Shown in pieces: positions 53,501 to 60,828 of a stretch of DNA of 64,000 bases. Origin of the DNA: AC-37 sp036389295. GTDB taxonomy: Bacteria; Actinomycetota; Thermoleophilia; Solirubrobacterales; Thermoleophilaceae. The notes under the pieces were generated by a model that was given only the letters and a program-made list of their open reading frames with translations, made no database searches and had not been told where the DNA came from. Within the stretch, counting starts at the first letter, position 1; each line of letters begins with the position of its first letter. The stretch lies in contig DASVQB010000048.1 in NCBI GenBank assembly GCA_036389295.1, positions 1 through 64,000 of the forward strand, read 5' to 3'. A program made the position numbers and the translations under genes.

Positions 53501-53755
53501 CTCCTCCCAGGGCGTCTCGATCCTCAGCTCGAGCCGCTCGCGGACGTCCGCCGCGGCCTGGGTCGAGAAGGCGAGGAACAGGATCGCGCCGGGCGGCGTC
53601 CCCTCGCGGACGAGGCGGGCGAAGCGCTCGACGAGCGTGGTCGTCTTGCCCGTCCCGGCAGCGCCGATCACGAGCAGCGGACCGTCCTGGTGAGCGACCG
53701 CCTCGAGCTGCTCCGCGCTCAGTTCGGCGCCCTCGTGCGGCATCCCGGCAAGCAT
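50588..53755 (-). CDS. Fused UvrD/Rep-type helicase and Fe-S PD-(D/E)XK nuclease (AdnAB/AddB-like)
   Basis: This 1055-aa protein combines a superfamily 1A helicase and a RecB-type nuclease. Helicase motifs: Walker A GAAGTGKTTTLVERF, the AFSTQAAADVRERL region (motif Ia-like), VDELQDLDFGQATLL (motif II), AGDDDESIHRVRGA (motif III), and VQVMAVGAAKGREFDHVIVLGL with ALVRET...RLLHVAMTRA (motifs V-VI). The C-terminal nuclease has VRGRVDRVDRLPDGRHELIDYKTGK (active site) and four cysteines, YRLCPLKY plus LCSFCDYRIVC, for a 4Fe-4S cluster. It should process or resect broken DNA. ATG 53755 is the more upstream of two starts (the other is 53743). Confidence 0.88.
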   Translation of the reverse strand: MLAGMPHEGAELSAEQLEAVAHQDGPLLVIGAAGTGKTTTLVERFARLVREGTPPGAILFLAFSTQAAADVRERLELRIETPWEELWTCTFATFCARLLREEALEAGIDPFFVPVGPADRLALLLDRIDDLALRHHEIRGNPAPLLGSFVSRIDRLKEEMVGPADQRRYAESLAEAATDDAERAHAARELELARVYDRHEALLAERGALDSGDLVLRSFELLRSRPHVRRRLAERFGHVLVDELQDLDFGQATLLRLLSEEHGNVTAAGDDDESIHRVRGAARKNLEDFQREHPDARVVRLEQCHRSGRRIVAAAQAVVEASPCERIEKRVSADPGGKVRFWRCRSERAQAQRTALEVERLVTAGDVAPSEVCVLVRSVAADGPLVGSALEERGIPFRLADAAAYFQRSEVRDVLAWLRLLADPGDSGAVVRALSRPPVELRPVDIARLTQLSRRRKLDMISGIEAACESPGLSPEGRDRALSFLRVYRAASRAFEEMPPDRFVHRLIERIGLRRQQVFAAQADTVERLVNIAKLADLAAGYVRREPAGTSRDFARYLAAVAEAGLPEEEAAPPELPTAVQVMAVGAAKGREFDHVIVLGLSAARMPGPRREAPDAVPAALVRETPSGDAPEAVHEAAMRRLLHVAMTRARETLVLSFAETGERGAATRPSPFLEEARTALRGRIETVEEELFGPAEGLHSTFRMMRDELLDTVAQVGGRLGDMRLDTYLDVSRAVARYLELLKLAALIERTKGGQSVADAIGEVNELLLQGASPEQAELFRLSALDEYLLDTAGEQRGDAGGVRPDDTLEPFIPRRGEGLMLSASDIETYRLCPLKYKFARVFRIPQEPSINQRFGIVVHQVLERFHATGGGSLDDLMQLFAAAWRRSGFGDSSDDLQFRARAVAALRRYWELDRERQAEPVSFERSFSFRLGPHLVRGRVDRVDRLPDGRHELIDYKTGKPKTERELREDVQLSLYQMGAREAWGIETSAQSYYYVLDNRKVPVEHSDEELARVRDTVNAIADGIMAHRFEPKPSLELCSFCDYRIVCPAAEK

Positions 53756-53843
53756 ACGCGCGCGCAACGGGCGCCCGGCGGCGGGCGGCGGGCGGCGGGC
53801 GGCCGCGCGTCGAGGAGGGCCGGCCCGGGTAATCCCGCTGTTC

Positions 53844-54893
53844 ATGGCACGGCTGCGAAGGGTGGACTGCTCGGGCCCCGGGATGACCCGGCGGCGGCGC
53901 GGGCGCGGGTTCGAGCTCCTCGACCAGGAGGGGCGGCGCGTCGACGATCCCGAGGCCCTCGCGCGGGTCGCCGAGCTCGCGATCCCGCCGGCGTGGCGCG
54001 ACGTCTGGATCTGCACGCACCCGATGGGCCACCTCCAGGCGACCGGCGTCGACGCGCGCGGCCGCAAGCAGTACCTGTACCACCCGAAGTGGCGCGAGCG
54101 GCGCGACCAGGAGAAGTTCGACTCGATGGTCGACTTCGCGCGCGCGCTGCCGGGGATGCGGCGGCGGGTCGCCCGGGACCTCGCGCGCGACGACGAGATC
54201 ACGAGGCGGCGGGTGCTCGCGTGCGCCGTCCGGCTGCTGGACCGCGGGTTCTTCCGCGTCGGCGGCGAGGACTACGCGGTCGAGAACGAGACCTACGGCC
54301 TGGCCACGATCCGGAAGGACCACGTGCGCGTCGGGCGCGACACGATCACGTTCGACTACCCGGCGAAGAGCGGGCAGCGCCGCGTCCAGTCGATCGTCGA
54401 CCCCGTGGTGCACGACATCGTCGCCGAGCTGCGGCGGCGGCGTGGCGGCAGCCCCGAGCTGCTCGCCTACCGCGAGGGCCGGCGCTGGCGCGACGTGAAG
54501 TCGGCGGACGTGAACGCGTACGTGAAGGAGGTCACGGCCGGCGACTTCTCGGCCAAGGACTTCCGGACCTGGAACGCGACCGTGCTGGCCGCCGTCGCGC
54601 TGGCCGTCTCGGGGCCGATGGCCGCGGCGTCGGCGACGGCGCGCAAGCGGGCCAAGGCGCGGGCGGTCAAGGAGGTGGCCCGCTACCTGGGGAACACCCC
54701 GGCGGTCTGCCGCGCCTCGTACGTCGACCCGCGGATCTTCGATCGCTTCGACGCCGGCCTCACGATCGGCGGCGTCCTGCCCGAGGTCGCCGACGCGGGC
54801 GACATGGACTCGCTCCACGGGCCGGTCGAGGAGGCGGTGCTCGACCTGATCGCGGAGGACGTCGGGTCGAGCGCGCTCGAGAAGGTGGCGTAG
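53844..54893 (+). CDS. Type IB DNA topoisomerase
   Basis: The 349-aa enzyme matches poxvirus-type bacterial topoisomerase IB: RGRGFELLDQEGRRVDDPEAL, then IPPAWRDVWICTHPMGHLQATGVDARGRKQYLYHPKWR, catalytic core pieces (RRRVLACAVRLLDRGFFRVGGEDYAVENETYGLATIRKDHV with the conserved Arg), ADVNAYVKEV, KDFRTWNATVLAA and the C-terminal CRASYVDPRIF holding the active-site Tyr. It relaxes supercoils of both signs. It is divergent from the helicase-nuclease and overlaps the next gene by one base (TAGTG). Confidence 0.92.
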   Translation: MARLRRVDCSGPGMTRRRRGRGFELLDQEGRRVDDPEALARVAELAIPPAWRDVWICTHPMGHLQATGVDARGRKQYLYHPKWRERRDQEKFDSMVDFARALPGMRRRVARDLARDDEITRRRVLACAVRLLDRGFFRVGGEDYAVENETYGLATIRKDHVRVGRDTITFDYPAKSGQRRVQSIVDPVVHDIVAELRRRRGGSPELLAYREGRRWRDVKSADVNAYVKEVTAGDFSAKDFRTWNATVLAAVALAVSGPMAAASATARKRAKARAVKEVARYLGNTPAVCRASYVDPRIFDRFDAGLTIGGVLPEVADAGDMDSLHGPVEEAVLDLIAEDVGSSALEKVA

Positions 54894-55351
54894 TGGCGGG
54901 CGGCGGCCCGGGCCGGCTCGGCGAGGACCAGCGCGCGCTGCTCGAGCTGATGGTCGAGCGCGGGCTCGGCTACGACGCGCTGAGCCGGCTGCTCGGCGTG
55001 GACCGCGACGCCGTGCGCGAGCGGGCGCGGTCCGCGCTCGACGAGCTCGTCCCGGACGCGGTCGTCCGGCCGCCCGAGAGCGACCGCGCCGAGCTGACGG
55101 ACTTCCTGCTCGAGCAGGGCTCCGGCGCGCCGGCGGCGCTCGGGACGCCGGACGGGCGCGAGTGGACGCGCGCGGCGTCGGCCGGGCTGCGGTCCCTGGC
55201 CGAGCCGGGGGCCTCGGCGGCGGCGAAGCCCGCGGAGCCGGTCGGGTCCGCGTGGCGCCTGCCGGAGCTCGTCGTGCCGTTCGCCGTGTACGTCCTGCTG
55301 ATCGCGGGCGGTCTCGTCACCTACGCCGTCATCGGGCTGACGCACCACTGA
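54893..55351 (+). CDS. Sigma-region-4-like HTH protein with C-terminal membrane helix
   Basis: The 152-aa protein from GTG 54893 begins with a helical unit resembling sigma-70 region 4 (EDQRALLELMVERGLGYDALSRLLGVDRDAVRERARSAL). A linker and one transmembrane helix (LVVPFAVYVLLIAGGLVTYAVIG) near the end follow. It is probably a membrane-tethered DNA-binding or regulatory protein; a role cannot be assigned. Its start overlaps the topoisomerase stop by one base, and its stop is 2 nt before the next start. Confidence 0.7.
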   Translation: MAGGGPGRLGEDQRALLELMVERGLGYDALSRLLGVDRDAVRERARSALDELVPDAVVRPPESDRAELTDFLLEQGSGAPAALGTPDGREWTRAASAGLRSLAEPGASAAAKPAEPVGSAWRLPELVVPFAVYVLLIAGGLVTYAVIGLTHH

Positions 55352-55353
55352 TC

Positions 55354-56043
55354 GTGCGCTACGTCCGCAACAGCAGCCTCTCCCTGTTCTTCCTGGCGCT
55401 GTTCCTCGGCGCGCTGGTCGGTCAGGCGCTCGTCGGGCACGAGCTCTACAACGACGAGGAGGTCCAGCACGCGCGGCTTCTCCACGAGGAGCCGGAGACG
55501 ATCTCGCTCGGCCGCTACGTCGTGTCGTCGGACTTCGGGAACTCGGTGATGGAGAACTGGCAGTCCGAGTACCTCCAGTTCGCCCTGTTCGTCCTCGCGA
55601 CCGTCTGGCTGCTCCAGCGCGGCTCGACCGAGTCGAAGGAGCTCGAGCAGGCGGGCGGGGAGTCGGACGAGGACCAGCGGCTGGGCGAGCACCCGGACGC
55701 GCGATCGCCGGTCTGGGCGCGCGCCGGCGGGCTGCGGACGTGGGTCTACTCGAACTCGCTGCTGCTGGTGATGGGGCTGATCTTCGTCTGCTCGTGGCTC
55801 GCGCAGTCGGTCACCGGCTGGAGCGAGTTCAACGCGAACCAGATCGAGCACGAGACCGCGACGGTGTCCTGGATCGGGTACGTCGGGTCGGCGCGCTTCT
55901 GGGAGGCGACGTTGCAGAACTGGCAGTCGGAGTTCCTGGCGGTCGGGTCGATGGCGGTGTTGTCGATCTTCCTGCGCCAGCGGGGGTCGGCGCAGTCGAA
56001 GCCGGTGGGGGCGTCGCACGAGGAGACGAGCACGGAGGGATAG
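55354..56043 (+). CDS. DUF6766-type membrane protein
   Basis: The 229-aa product has four hydrophobic segments (LFFLALFLGALVGQALVG, FALFVLATVWLLQRG, LLLVMGLIFVCSWLAQ and FLAVGSMAVLSIFLRQRG) arranged as two similar halves, each with a NWQSE(Y/F)L motif before the second helix, indicating an internal duplication. This matches DUF6766, common in Actinobacteria and Proteobacteria. Function unknown. GTG 55354 is the start. Confidence 0.8.
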   Translation: MRYVRNSSLSLFFLALFLGALVGQALVGHELYNDEEVQHARLLHEEPETISLGRYVVSSDFGNSVMENWQSEYLQFALFVLATVWLLQRGSTESKELEQAGGESDEDQRLGEHPDARSPVWARAGGLRTWVYSNSLLLVMGLIFVCSWLAQSVTGWSEFNANQIEHETATVSWIGYVGSARFWEATLQNWQSEFLAVGSMAVLSIFLRQRGSAQSKPVGASHEETSTEG

Positions 56044-56045
56044 CG

Positions 56046-56702
56046 ATGGCGGGCGCAGCGATACTCGACGTCGACGGGACGCTCGTCGACACCAACTACC
56101 AGCACGCGGTCGCGTGGTACCGGGCGTTCCGCCAGCACGGGATCGTGCTGCCGGTATGGCGGATCCACCGCCACATCGGGATGGGCGGCGACCAGCTCGT
56201 GGCGGCGCTGACCGACGAGGCCACCGACGAGGAGAAGGGCGAGGACGTTCGCACCGCCGAGAAGGCGCTGTACATGGCGCTGATCGAGGAGGTCGAGCCG
56301 ATGGAGGGCGCGCGGGAGCTGATCCAGCGGCTGCGCGACGGGGGCCGGTCCGTCGTGCTCGCCAGCTCGGCGAAGGAGGACGAGGTCGAGCACTACCTCG
56401 ACCTGCTCGACGCGCGCGACCTGGCCGACGACTGGACGACCTCGGCCGACGTCGAGGCGACGAAGCCCGAGCCCGACCTCGTGGTGGCGGCGCTCGAGAA
56501 GGCGGGGGTCTCGGCCGACGAGGCGGCGATGCTCGGGGACACGCCGTGGGACTGCGAGGCGGCGCGGCGGGCCGGCGTCCCGACCGTGGCGCTGATGACC
56601 GGCGGCTTCTCGGAGCAGGAGCTCCGCGACGGCGGCGCGGTCGCGGTCTTCGAGTCGATCCCGGCGCTGCTCGACGGGTTGGACGAGACGCCGCTGGGGT
56701 AG
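56046..56702 (+). CDS. HAD-superfamily phosphatase (beta-PGM/Gph-like)
   Basis: The 218-aa enzyme has the HAD motifs DVDGTLVDTNYQHAVAW (motif I, nucleophile Asp), VVLASSAKEDE (motif II), TKPEPDLV (Lys motif III) and AAMLGDTPWDCEAARRAG (motif IV, Asp pair). Its helical cap places it in subclass I. The substrate is likely a small phosphate ester such as 2-phosphoglycolate, but this is not certain. ATG 56046 lies 2 nt after the previous stop. Confidence 0.88.
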   Translation: MAGAAILDVDGTLVDTNYQHAVAWYRAFRQHGIVLPVWRIHRHIGMGGDQLVAALTDEATDEEKGEDVRTAEKALYMALIEEVEPMEGARELIQRLRDGGRSVVLASSAKEDEVEHYLDLLDARDLADDWTTSADVEATKPEPDLVVAALEKAGVSADEAAMLGDTPWDCEAARRAGVPTVALMTGGFSEQELRDGGAVAVFESIPALLDGLDETPLG

Positions 56703-56753
56703 CCGGGGGCCGGGGGGCGCCCACGACGCCGCCGGATCCGCCACGATTCCGGC

Positions 56754-57938
56754 GTGCCGTTCTGGCGGCGACAGGAGGAGGAGCCGAGCCCGCAGAGCCG
56801 GGTGGGGCGCTCGTCGACCCTGCCGGTGCCCTCGCGCGGGGCGGAGCGGCGGCCGGCGGAGTCGCGGTCGGGGGGAGGGGCGGCAGCGGCGCGGCCGGCG
56901 CCTCGTGCCGCCGAGGTCGCTCCGATGCCAGTGCGGCCGGCGACGCGTGCGTCCGAGGTCGCTCCGAGGCCGATGCGGCCGGCGGCGCGTGCCTCGGAGG
57001 TCTCTCCGCCGGCTCGGCCGGCGCCTGGTGCGTCCGGGGCGCCGGCGGTCCCGAGCACGTCGCCGGCGCCGCGACCTCCGGGGGCGCCGCCGATGGCGCA
57101 GCCGCCGCAGCCGCACCGGTCCGGCGCGCCGCCGGTCCCGCCTGGGCAACCCGGCTCGTGGGAGCCTGCGCCCGCCCCGCCCGCCCGCGATCCGTGGTCG
57201 CTGCCCCAGCCGGGGCGTCCTCCCACCTTCGGCACCACGCCGTCCAGGCCCCCGCCGCCGCCAGCCCCCGGACGGCGCCCGCCGCAGTACGGGTCGGCCA
57301 CCCCGTTCCGCTTCCGGCGCAGGCGTGCGTTCCGGGTCGCGCGCCTGGTCGGCTTCGTCTGGGTGCTCGGCGTGATCGGGGCGGTCGTGTTCACGATCTC
57401 GAAGGTCGAGGACGTGCTCGACGACACGGTGGGCTCGATCGGCGACGGGTCGGGCTCGGGGCCCTCGGGCGGGCCGCGCAACGGCGACGGACGGGGCGGC
57501 TCACTGGTCCGGCGCGGCCGGTTCGCCAAGGCGATGCGAGTGCTGGCCCGCGAGGTCGGGCCCGAGGCCCGCGTGTGGGTGCTGCGCGTCTCGCCCGACC
57601 AGGTCCACGCGGTCGTGGTGAGGCCCGGCGGGCAGCGTCGCACGGTCCAGATCAGGCCGGACATGTCGACGAGTTCCTTCCAGTTCGGGTCCGGCAACCA
57701 GCGCGGAATCCCGATCCGCCGGATCCCCGTCGCCGCACCGGAGCGGATCGTCCGCAGGGCGGCCCGGCTGAACCACCAGCGCGGCGGCGCGGTCGGCTAC
57801 CTGGCGCTCACCATCAGCCCGATCGACGGCGAGGGCACGTGGTCGTGCTTCTTCACGTCGGGCGGCACCGACCCACCGGTCCTGTCGAACCTGGCAGGGA
57901 CGAGGGTCTACCGGGCGGGCGAGCTGCCGCCGTCCTGA
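56754..57938 (+). CDS. Pro-rich membrane protein of unknown function
   Basis: The 394-aa protein starts at GTG 56754 with a 190-residue disordered Pro/Arg/Ala-rich cytoplasmic region containing degenerate repeats (RASEVAPRPMRPAARASEVS). A transmembrane helix (VARLVGFVWVLGVIGAVVFTI, about residues 198-218) and a 150-residue extracytoplasmic domain follow (RVLAREVGPEARVWVLRVSPDQVHAVVV, LALTISPIDGEGTWSCFFTSGG). No family recognised. Its plan (disordered inside, small folded outside) is like actinobacterial envelope regulators. Confidence 0.65.
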   Translation: MPFWRRQEEEPSPQSRVGRSSTLPVPSRGAERRPAESRSGGGAAAARPAPRAAEVAPMPVRPATRASEVAPRPMRPAARASEVSPPARPAPGASGAPAVPSTSPAPRPPGAPPMAQPPQPHRSGAPPVPPGQPGSWEPAPAPPARDPWSLPQPGRPPTFGTTPSRPPPPPAPGRRPPQYGSATPFRFRRRRAFRVARLVGFVWVLGVIGAVVFTISKVEDVLDDTVGSIGDGSGSGPSGGPRNGDGRGGSLVRRGRFAKAMRVLAREVGPEARVWVLRVSPDQVHAVVVRPGGQRRTVQIRPDMSTSSFQFGSGNQRGIPIRRIPVAAPERIVRRAARLNHQRGGAVGYLALTISPIDGEGTWSCFFTSGGTDPPVLSNLAGTRVYRAGELPPS

Positions 57939-57971
57939 GCGCAGCCGGCGCCCGGGTCCACTCGATCCGCG

Positions 57972-58172
57972 TCAGGCCGACTCGAGCGGCGGGACCGCGT
58001 GGACGCCGTCCGGCCGCCGCTCCCCGTGCTCGGGATCGATGCCGCAGCTCAGGTGGACGAACGCACCGTCCATCCGGACGAAGTTGTCGCTGAACCGCAC
58101 CGTCCGTTCGCAGAGCGGGCAGCGCCCGAGCCGGCGGTCCGTCAACGAGACGACGTTGTCGTGCCCGCCCAC
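57972..58172 (-). CDS. Small zinc-ribbon protein B
   Basis: The 66-aa frame begins at GTG 58172, overlapping the stop of the preceding zinc-ribbon gene by one base (TAGTG). It contains CPLCERTVRFSDNFVRMDG, then FVHLSCG: a C-x2-C ... H-x3-C zinc site. The pattern matches that of its upstream partner (treble-clef-like). No other motif is seen. A nucleic-acid-binding or cofactor role is possible. Confidence 0.6.
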   Translation of the reverse strand: MGGHDNVVSLTDRRLGRCPLCERTVRFSDNFVRMDGAFVHLSCGIDPEHGERRPDGVHAVPPLESA

Positions 58173-58348
58173 TACGACCGCCCGGCCTGTCCGCGATAGC
58201 CGACGCAGTCCGGATGGAACCAAAGCGTCCGCAGCCGCACGTTCGGCGGCGCCGGCTCGACCGGCCGGCCACACGAGAAGCACGTGTTCGCCCGGGCGGC
58301 GAGGAGCCGGCGGACGGCTTGGAGCCGCGTGCTCGTGACTCGATCCAT
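58172..58348 (-). CDS. Small zinc-ribbon protein A
   Basis: This 58-aa frame is short but well supported: ATG 58348 is preceded by AAGGAGGTCGTC, a near-perfect Shine-Dalgarno, and it reads MDRVTSTRLQAVRRLLAAR, then TCFSCGRPVEPAPPNVRLRT and LWFHPDCVGY. The CxxC...HxxC ligand set predicts a single zinc. Together with the next gene it forms a coupled pair of mini zinc-binding proteins. Function unknown. Confidence 0.65.
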   Translation of the reverse strand: MDRVTSTRLQAVRRLLAARANTCFSCGRPVEPAPPNVRLRTLWFHPDCVGYRGQAGRS

Positions 58349-58451
58349 GACGACCTCCTTGCTTCGTTCGGAGGTCCGCCCGATGGCCTGCGAGCCACCC
58401 CGTCCCCACCTGGTTTCAGCGCTCCCGGCACCCGAGGGACGAGTGCGAGGC

Positions 58452-58530
58452 GGGTTGTAGGTGCCCGGGGCGGGGCTACCCCAAACGGTGGCGGCTGGTC
58501 CCCTGTCGGTTTGGCGCGGCGGTACAACCC
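58452..58530. repeat. Imperfect nested inverted repeat
   Basis: GGGTTGTA (58452-58459) pairs with TACAACCC (58523-58530), and inside it CCAAAC (58481-58486) pairs with GTTTGG (58509-58514); a GGGG-CTA-CCCC mini-stem lies between. The element fills the middle of the 284-nt non-coding gap 58349-58632 upstream of the zinc-ribbon genes. It could be a structured leader RNA, a regulator site or a remnant mobile element end. The rest of the gap shows nothing I can support. Confidence 0.4.
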
Positions 58531-58632
58531 AACCCCGCCCGTCGGAGGTCCGGCAGGCCGCGCCGTAGATCCCCTGTCGCGCGCTGCCTGCCGCCGTGGG
58601 TCTCGTGCTCCCCGCCGCGAGCCTCGGAACGA

Positions 58633-58706
<74 letters not shown>

Positions 58707-58716
58707 GAGAGCCGCG

Positions 58717-58744
58717 ATTCTAGCGGCGGGTCCGGGGGTGTCGG
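58717..58744 (-). promoter_or_regulatory. Predicted promoter of tRNA-Ile
   Basis: On the minus strand CCGACA (58744-58739), 16 bp, TAGAAT (58722-58717) precede the tRNA 5' end by about 10 nt. The -10 is a 5/6 match to TATAAT. Confidence 0.4.
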
Positions 58745-58836
58745 AGGGGCCGGTCGGACGTGCAGAACCGAGGAGTCCGGGGCCGCGCAGGAGCGGACCG
58801 GCGCTAAGCGCAACCGAGGACGTTGGGATCCGGCGG

Positions 58837-59913
58837 TTAGCGGCCGCCCGCGTTGCGGCGGAGTATCCGCTCCGCGACCTCGACTCCCTCCCGCGGGTGG
58901 TCGAGGTCGAACTCGACCCGGTAGCCGCCGTGGCGGGGGCGCACGCGGACCTCTCGGCCGAGCGCGGCGGAGAGGGCGTCGGACGCCGCCGCCAGCGAGT
59001 CCTCGAGGTCGGGGTGGATGACGATCGGCTCGCGCGGGCCGCGGTCGCGGCCCGCCTCGCGGGCGCGCTCCTCTGTTGTGCGGACCGACCAGCCCTCGTC
59101 GCGCGCGCGGCGTGCCAGGCGCAGGCGATCGGCGTGGTCCTTGCACACGAGCAGGCCGCGGCCGTGGCCGCCCGACAGCTCCCCGCGCTCGATCATCGCC
59201 AGCACCTCGTCGGGCAGCTCGAGCATCCGGATCATGTTCGAGACGGCGGTCCGGCCGCGGCCGACGCGGCGACCGACCTCCTCCTTGCTCATCCCGAGGT
59301 CGTCGACGAGCGTGGCGCACGCGCGCGCCTCCTCGACGGCGTTCAGGTCCTCGCGCGCCATGTTTTCGATCAGCGCCAGCTCGAGCCGCTCCGCCTCGGC
59401 CGTCTCGCGGACGATCGCCGGGATCGTCTCCAGCCCGGCCATCCGCGCCGCCCGCAGGCGGCGCTCGCCGGCGACGAGCTCGTAGGTCCCGCCGGCGAGC
59501 GGGCGGACCACCACCGGCTGGAGCACCCCGCGGGCCTCGATCGAGCGGGACAGGCTCACGAGGGCGTCCTCGTCGAACTCGCTCCGCGGCTGGCTCGGGT
59601 TCGGGCGGACCAGCTGGACGGCGACCTCGCGCAGCCCGGCCTCGGGGCCGGGACCGCTCGACAGGATCGCCTTGAGGCCGCGCCCCATCCCGCGCTGCCG
59701 GGCGGCGCCCGGCGCGCCGGGGCCTGGGCGGCCGCCACCGTCCTGCGCGCCGGGTGCGTCGTCGTCCTCCGACATGCGGGTGGGCCCGGCCGCCTGGCCG
59801 GTCGGCCGAGCGGGCATGCCCGGCCAGACGGGCTCGCGGGCGGGGGCGGGCGGGCGGGCGGGATCGCCTCCGGGGCTCGGCTCCGGCGCCGGCTTTCGTG
59901 CTGGCTCAGCCAC
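58837..59913 (-). CDS. parB: Chromosome partitioning protein ParB
   Basis: The 358-aa protein has a disordered Pro-rich N-terminus, the MGRGLKAILSS start of the core, the ParB/Srx CTPase domain with LVRPNPSQPRSEFDEDALVSLSRSIEARGVLQPVVVRP and GTYELVAGERRLRAARMAGL (GERR box), the HTH with EEVGRRVGRGRTAVSNMIRMLELP, and a C-terminal dimerisation region. It binds parS near the origin, spreads as a CTP clamp and works with ParA. The 80-residue N-terminal extension is longer than in B. subtilis. ATG 59913 overlaps parA by 8 nt. Confidence 0.95.
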   Translation of the reverse strand: MAEPARKPAPEPSPGGDPARPPAPAREPVWPGMPARPTGQAAGPTRMSEDDDAPGAQDGGGRPGPGAPGAARQRGMGRGLKAILSSGPGPEAGLREVAVQLVRPNPSQPRSEFDEDALVSLSRSIEARGVLQPVVVRPLAGGTYELVAGERRLRAARMAGLETIPAIVRETAEAERLELALIENMAREDLNAVEEARACATLVDDLGMSKEEVGRRVGRGRTAVSNMIRMLELPDEVLAMIERGELSGGHGRGLLVCKDHADRLRLARRARDEGWSVRTTEERAREAGRDRGPREPIVIHPDLEDSLAAASDALSAALGREVRVRPRHGGYRVEFDLDHPREGVEVAERILRRNAGGR

Positions 59914-60664
59914 GGGCGGCCACCTCCTTCGCGAGTTGCAGGTACGCGACCGATCCGGAGCAGCGCGGGTCGTGCCTCGTGACCGGCACGCCGAAGCTCG
60001 GCGCCTCGCCGATCCGGACGTTCCGCGGGATCACCGAGTCGAAGACCAGCTCCGGGAAGTGCTCGCGGAGCTCCGCCTCGACGTCCTGGGCGAGCCGGGT
60101 GCGGCCGTCGTGCATCGTGAGCACGAGCCCCGACACCGAGAGGCGCGGGTTCAGCTCGCGCTGGATCAGGGAGAGCGTGTCGAGCAGCCCGGCGAGGCCC
60201 TCGAGCGCGAAGTACTCCGTCTGGACGGGGACGATCACCCGATCTGTGGCCACCAGCGCGTTGACGGTCAAGGGACCGAGGGAGGGGGGACAGTCGAGGA
60301 TCGTGAAGAGGTACCGCTCGCGGAACCCCTCGAGCGCGTCGCGAAGCAGGGTCTCCGATCCGGGCTCGCGAGGCAGCTCCACGCTCGCGCCCGCGAGGTC
60401 GGGCGAGGCGGGAGCCAGCCAAAGGCCGGCGACGTCGGTCGCCACGACTGCGTCCTCCAGCGGGCCCTCGCCCGAGAGGCACGTGTAGACGTTCGGCTCG
60501 AGGTCCTTGGCCACCCCCAGCGCGACCGTGGCGTTGCACTGCGGGTCGAGGTCCACGAGCAGCGTCTGGTACCCCGCGTCCGCGACGCAGGCGGCGAGGT
60601 TCACGGCGGTGGTGGTCTTGCCCACCCCACCCTTCTGGTTGGCGACGGCGTAGACGATTCCCAT
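59906..60664 (-). CDS. parA: Chromosome partitioning ATPase ParA/Soj
   Basis: The 252-aa ATPase shows the deviant Walker A KGGVGKTTTAVNLAA, the Walker A' region LLVDLDPQCNATVALG, Walker B TILDCPPSLGPLTVNAL and the typical ALEGLAGLLDTL, then VFDSVIPRNVRIGEAPSFGVPVTRHDP. It binds DNA non-specifically in the ATP form and moves ParB-parS complexes. ATG 60664 lies about 165 nt from rsmG; that gap is GC-rich, with a run of G-tracts near 60765-60780 and nothing else recognised. Confidence 0.95.
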   Translation of the reverse strand: MGIVYAVANQKGGVGKTTTAVNLAACVADAGYQTLLVDLDPQCNATVALGVAKDLEPNVYTCLSGEGPLEDAVVATDVAGLWLAPASPDLAGASVELPREPGSETLLRDALEGFRERYLFTILDCPPSLGPLTVNALVATDRVIVPVQTEYFALEGLAGLLDTLSLIQRELNPRLSVSGLVLTMHDGRTRLAQDVEAELREHFPELVFDSVIPRNVRIGEAPSFGVPVTRHDPRCSGSVAYLQLAKEVAARG

Positions 60665-60828
60665 CGGCGGCGACCGTAGCGGCGGGCGCGGTCGGAAGCG
60701 GTTTGCGAGGACTTCGCCGCGGGGACGCGGGTTCCTCCTGCGCGGCGGGGCGGGCCCTCCTGGGCGGAGGGGGGCGGGGGTCTCCAGCGCGGACACTCGG
60801 TCGAGCGGCCGCTCGCCGCCGGGAGTGC

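Noticed and set aside
53760..53810. GGCGGGCGGCGGGCGG run as a tandem-repeat element
   Set aside because: It is a short low-complexity GC stretch between divergent genes, with too few units for a meaningful repeat call.
60765..60780. G-tract run as a regulatory G-quadruplex between rsmG and parA
   Set aside because: Base composition alone explains it at this GC content, and no flanking pattern supports a specific role.
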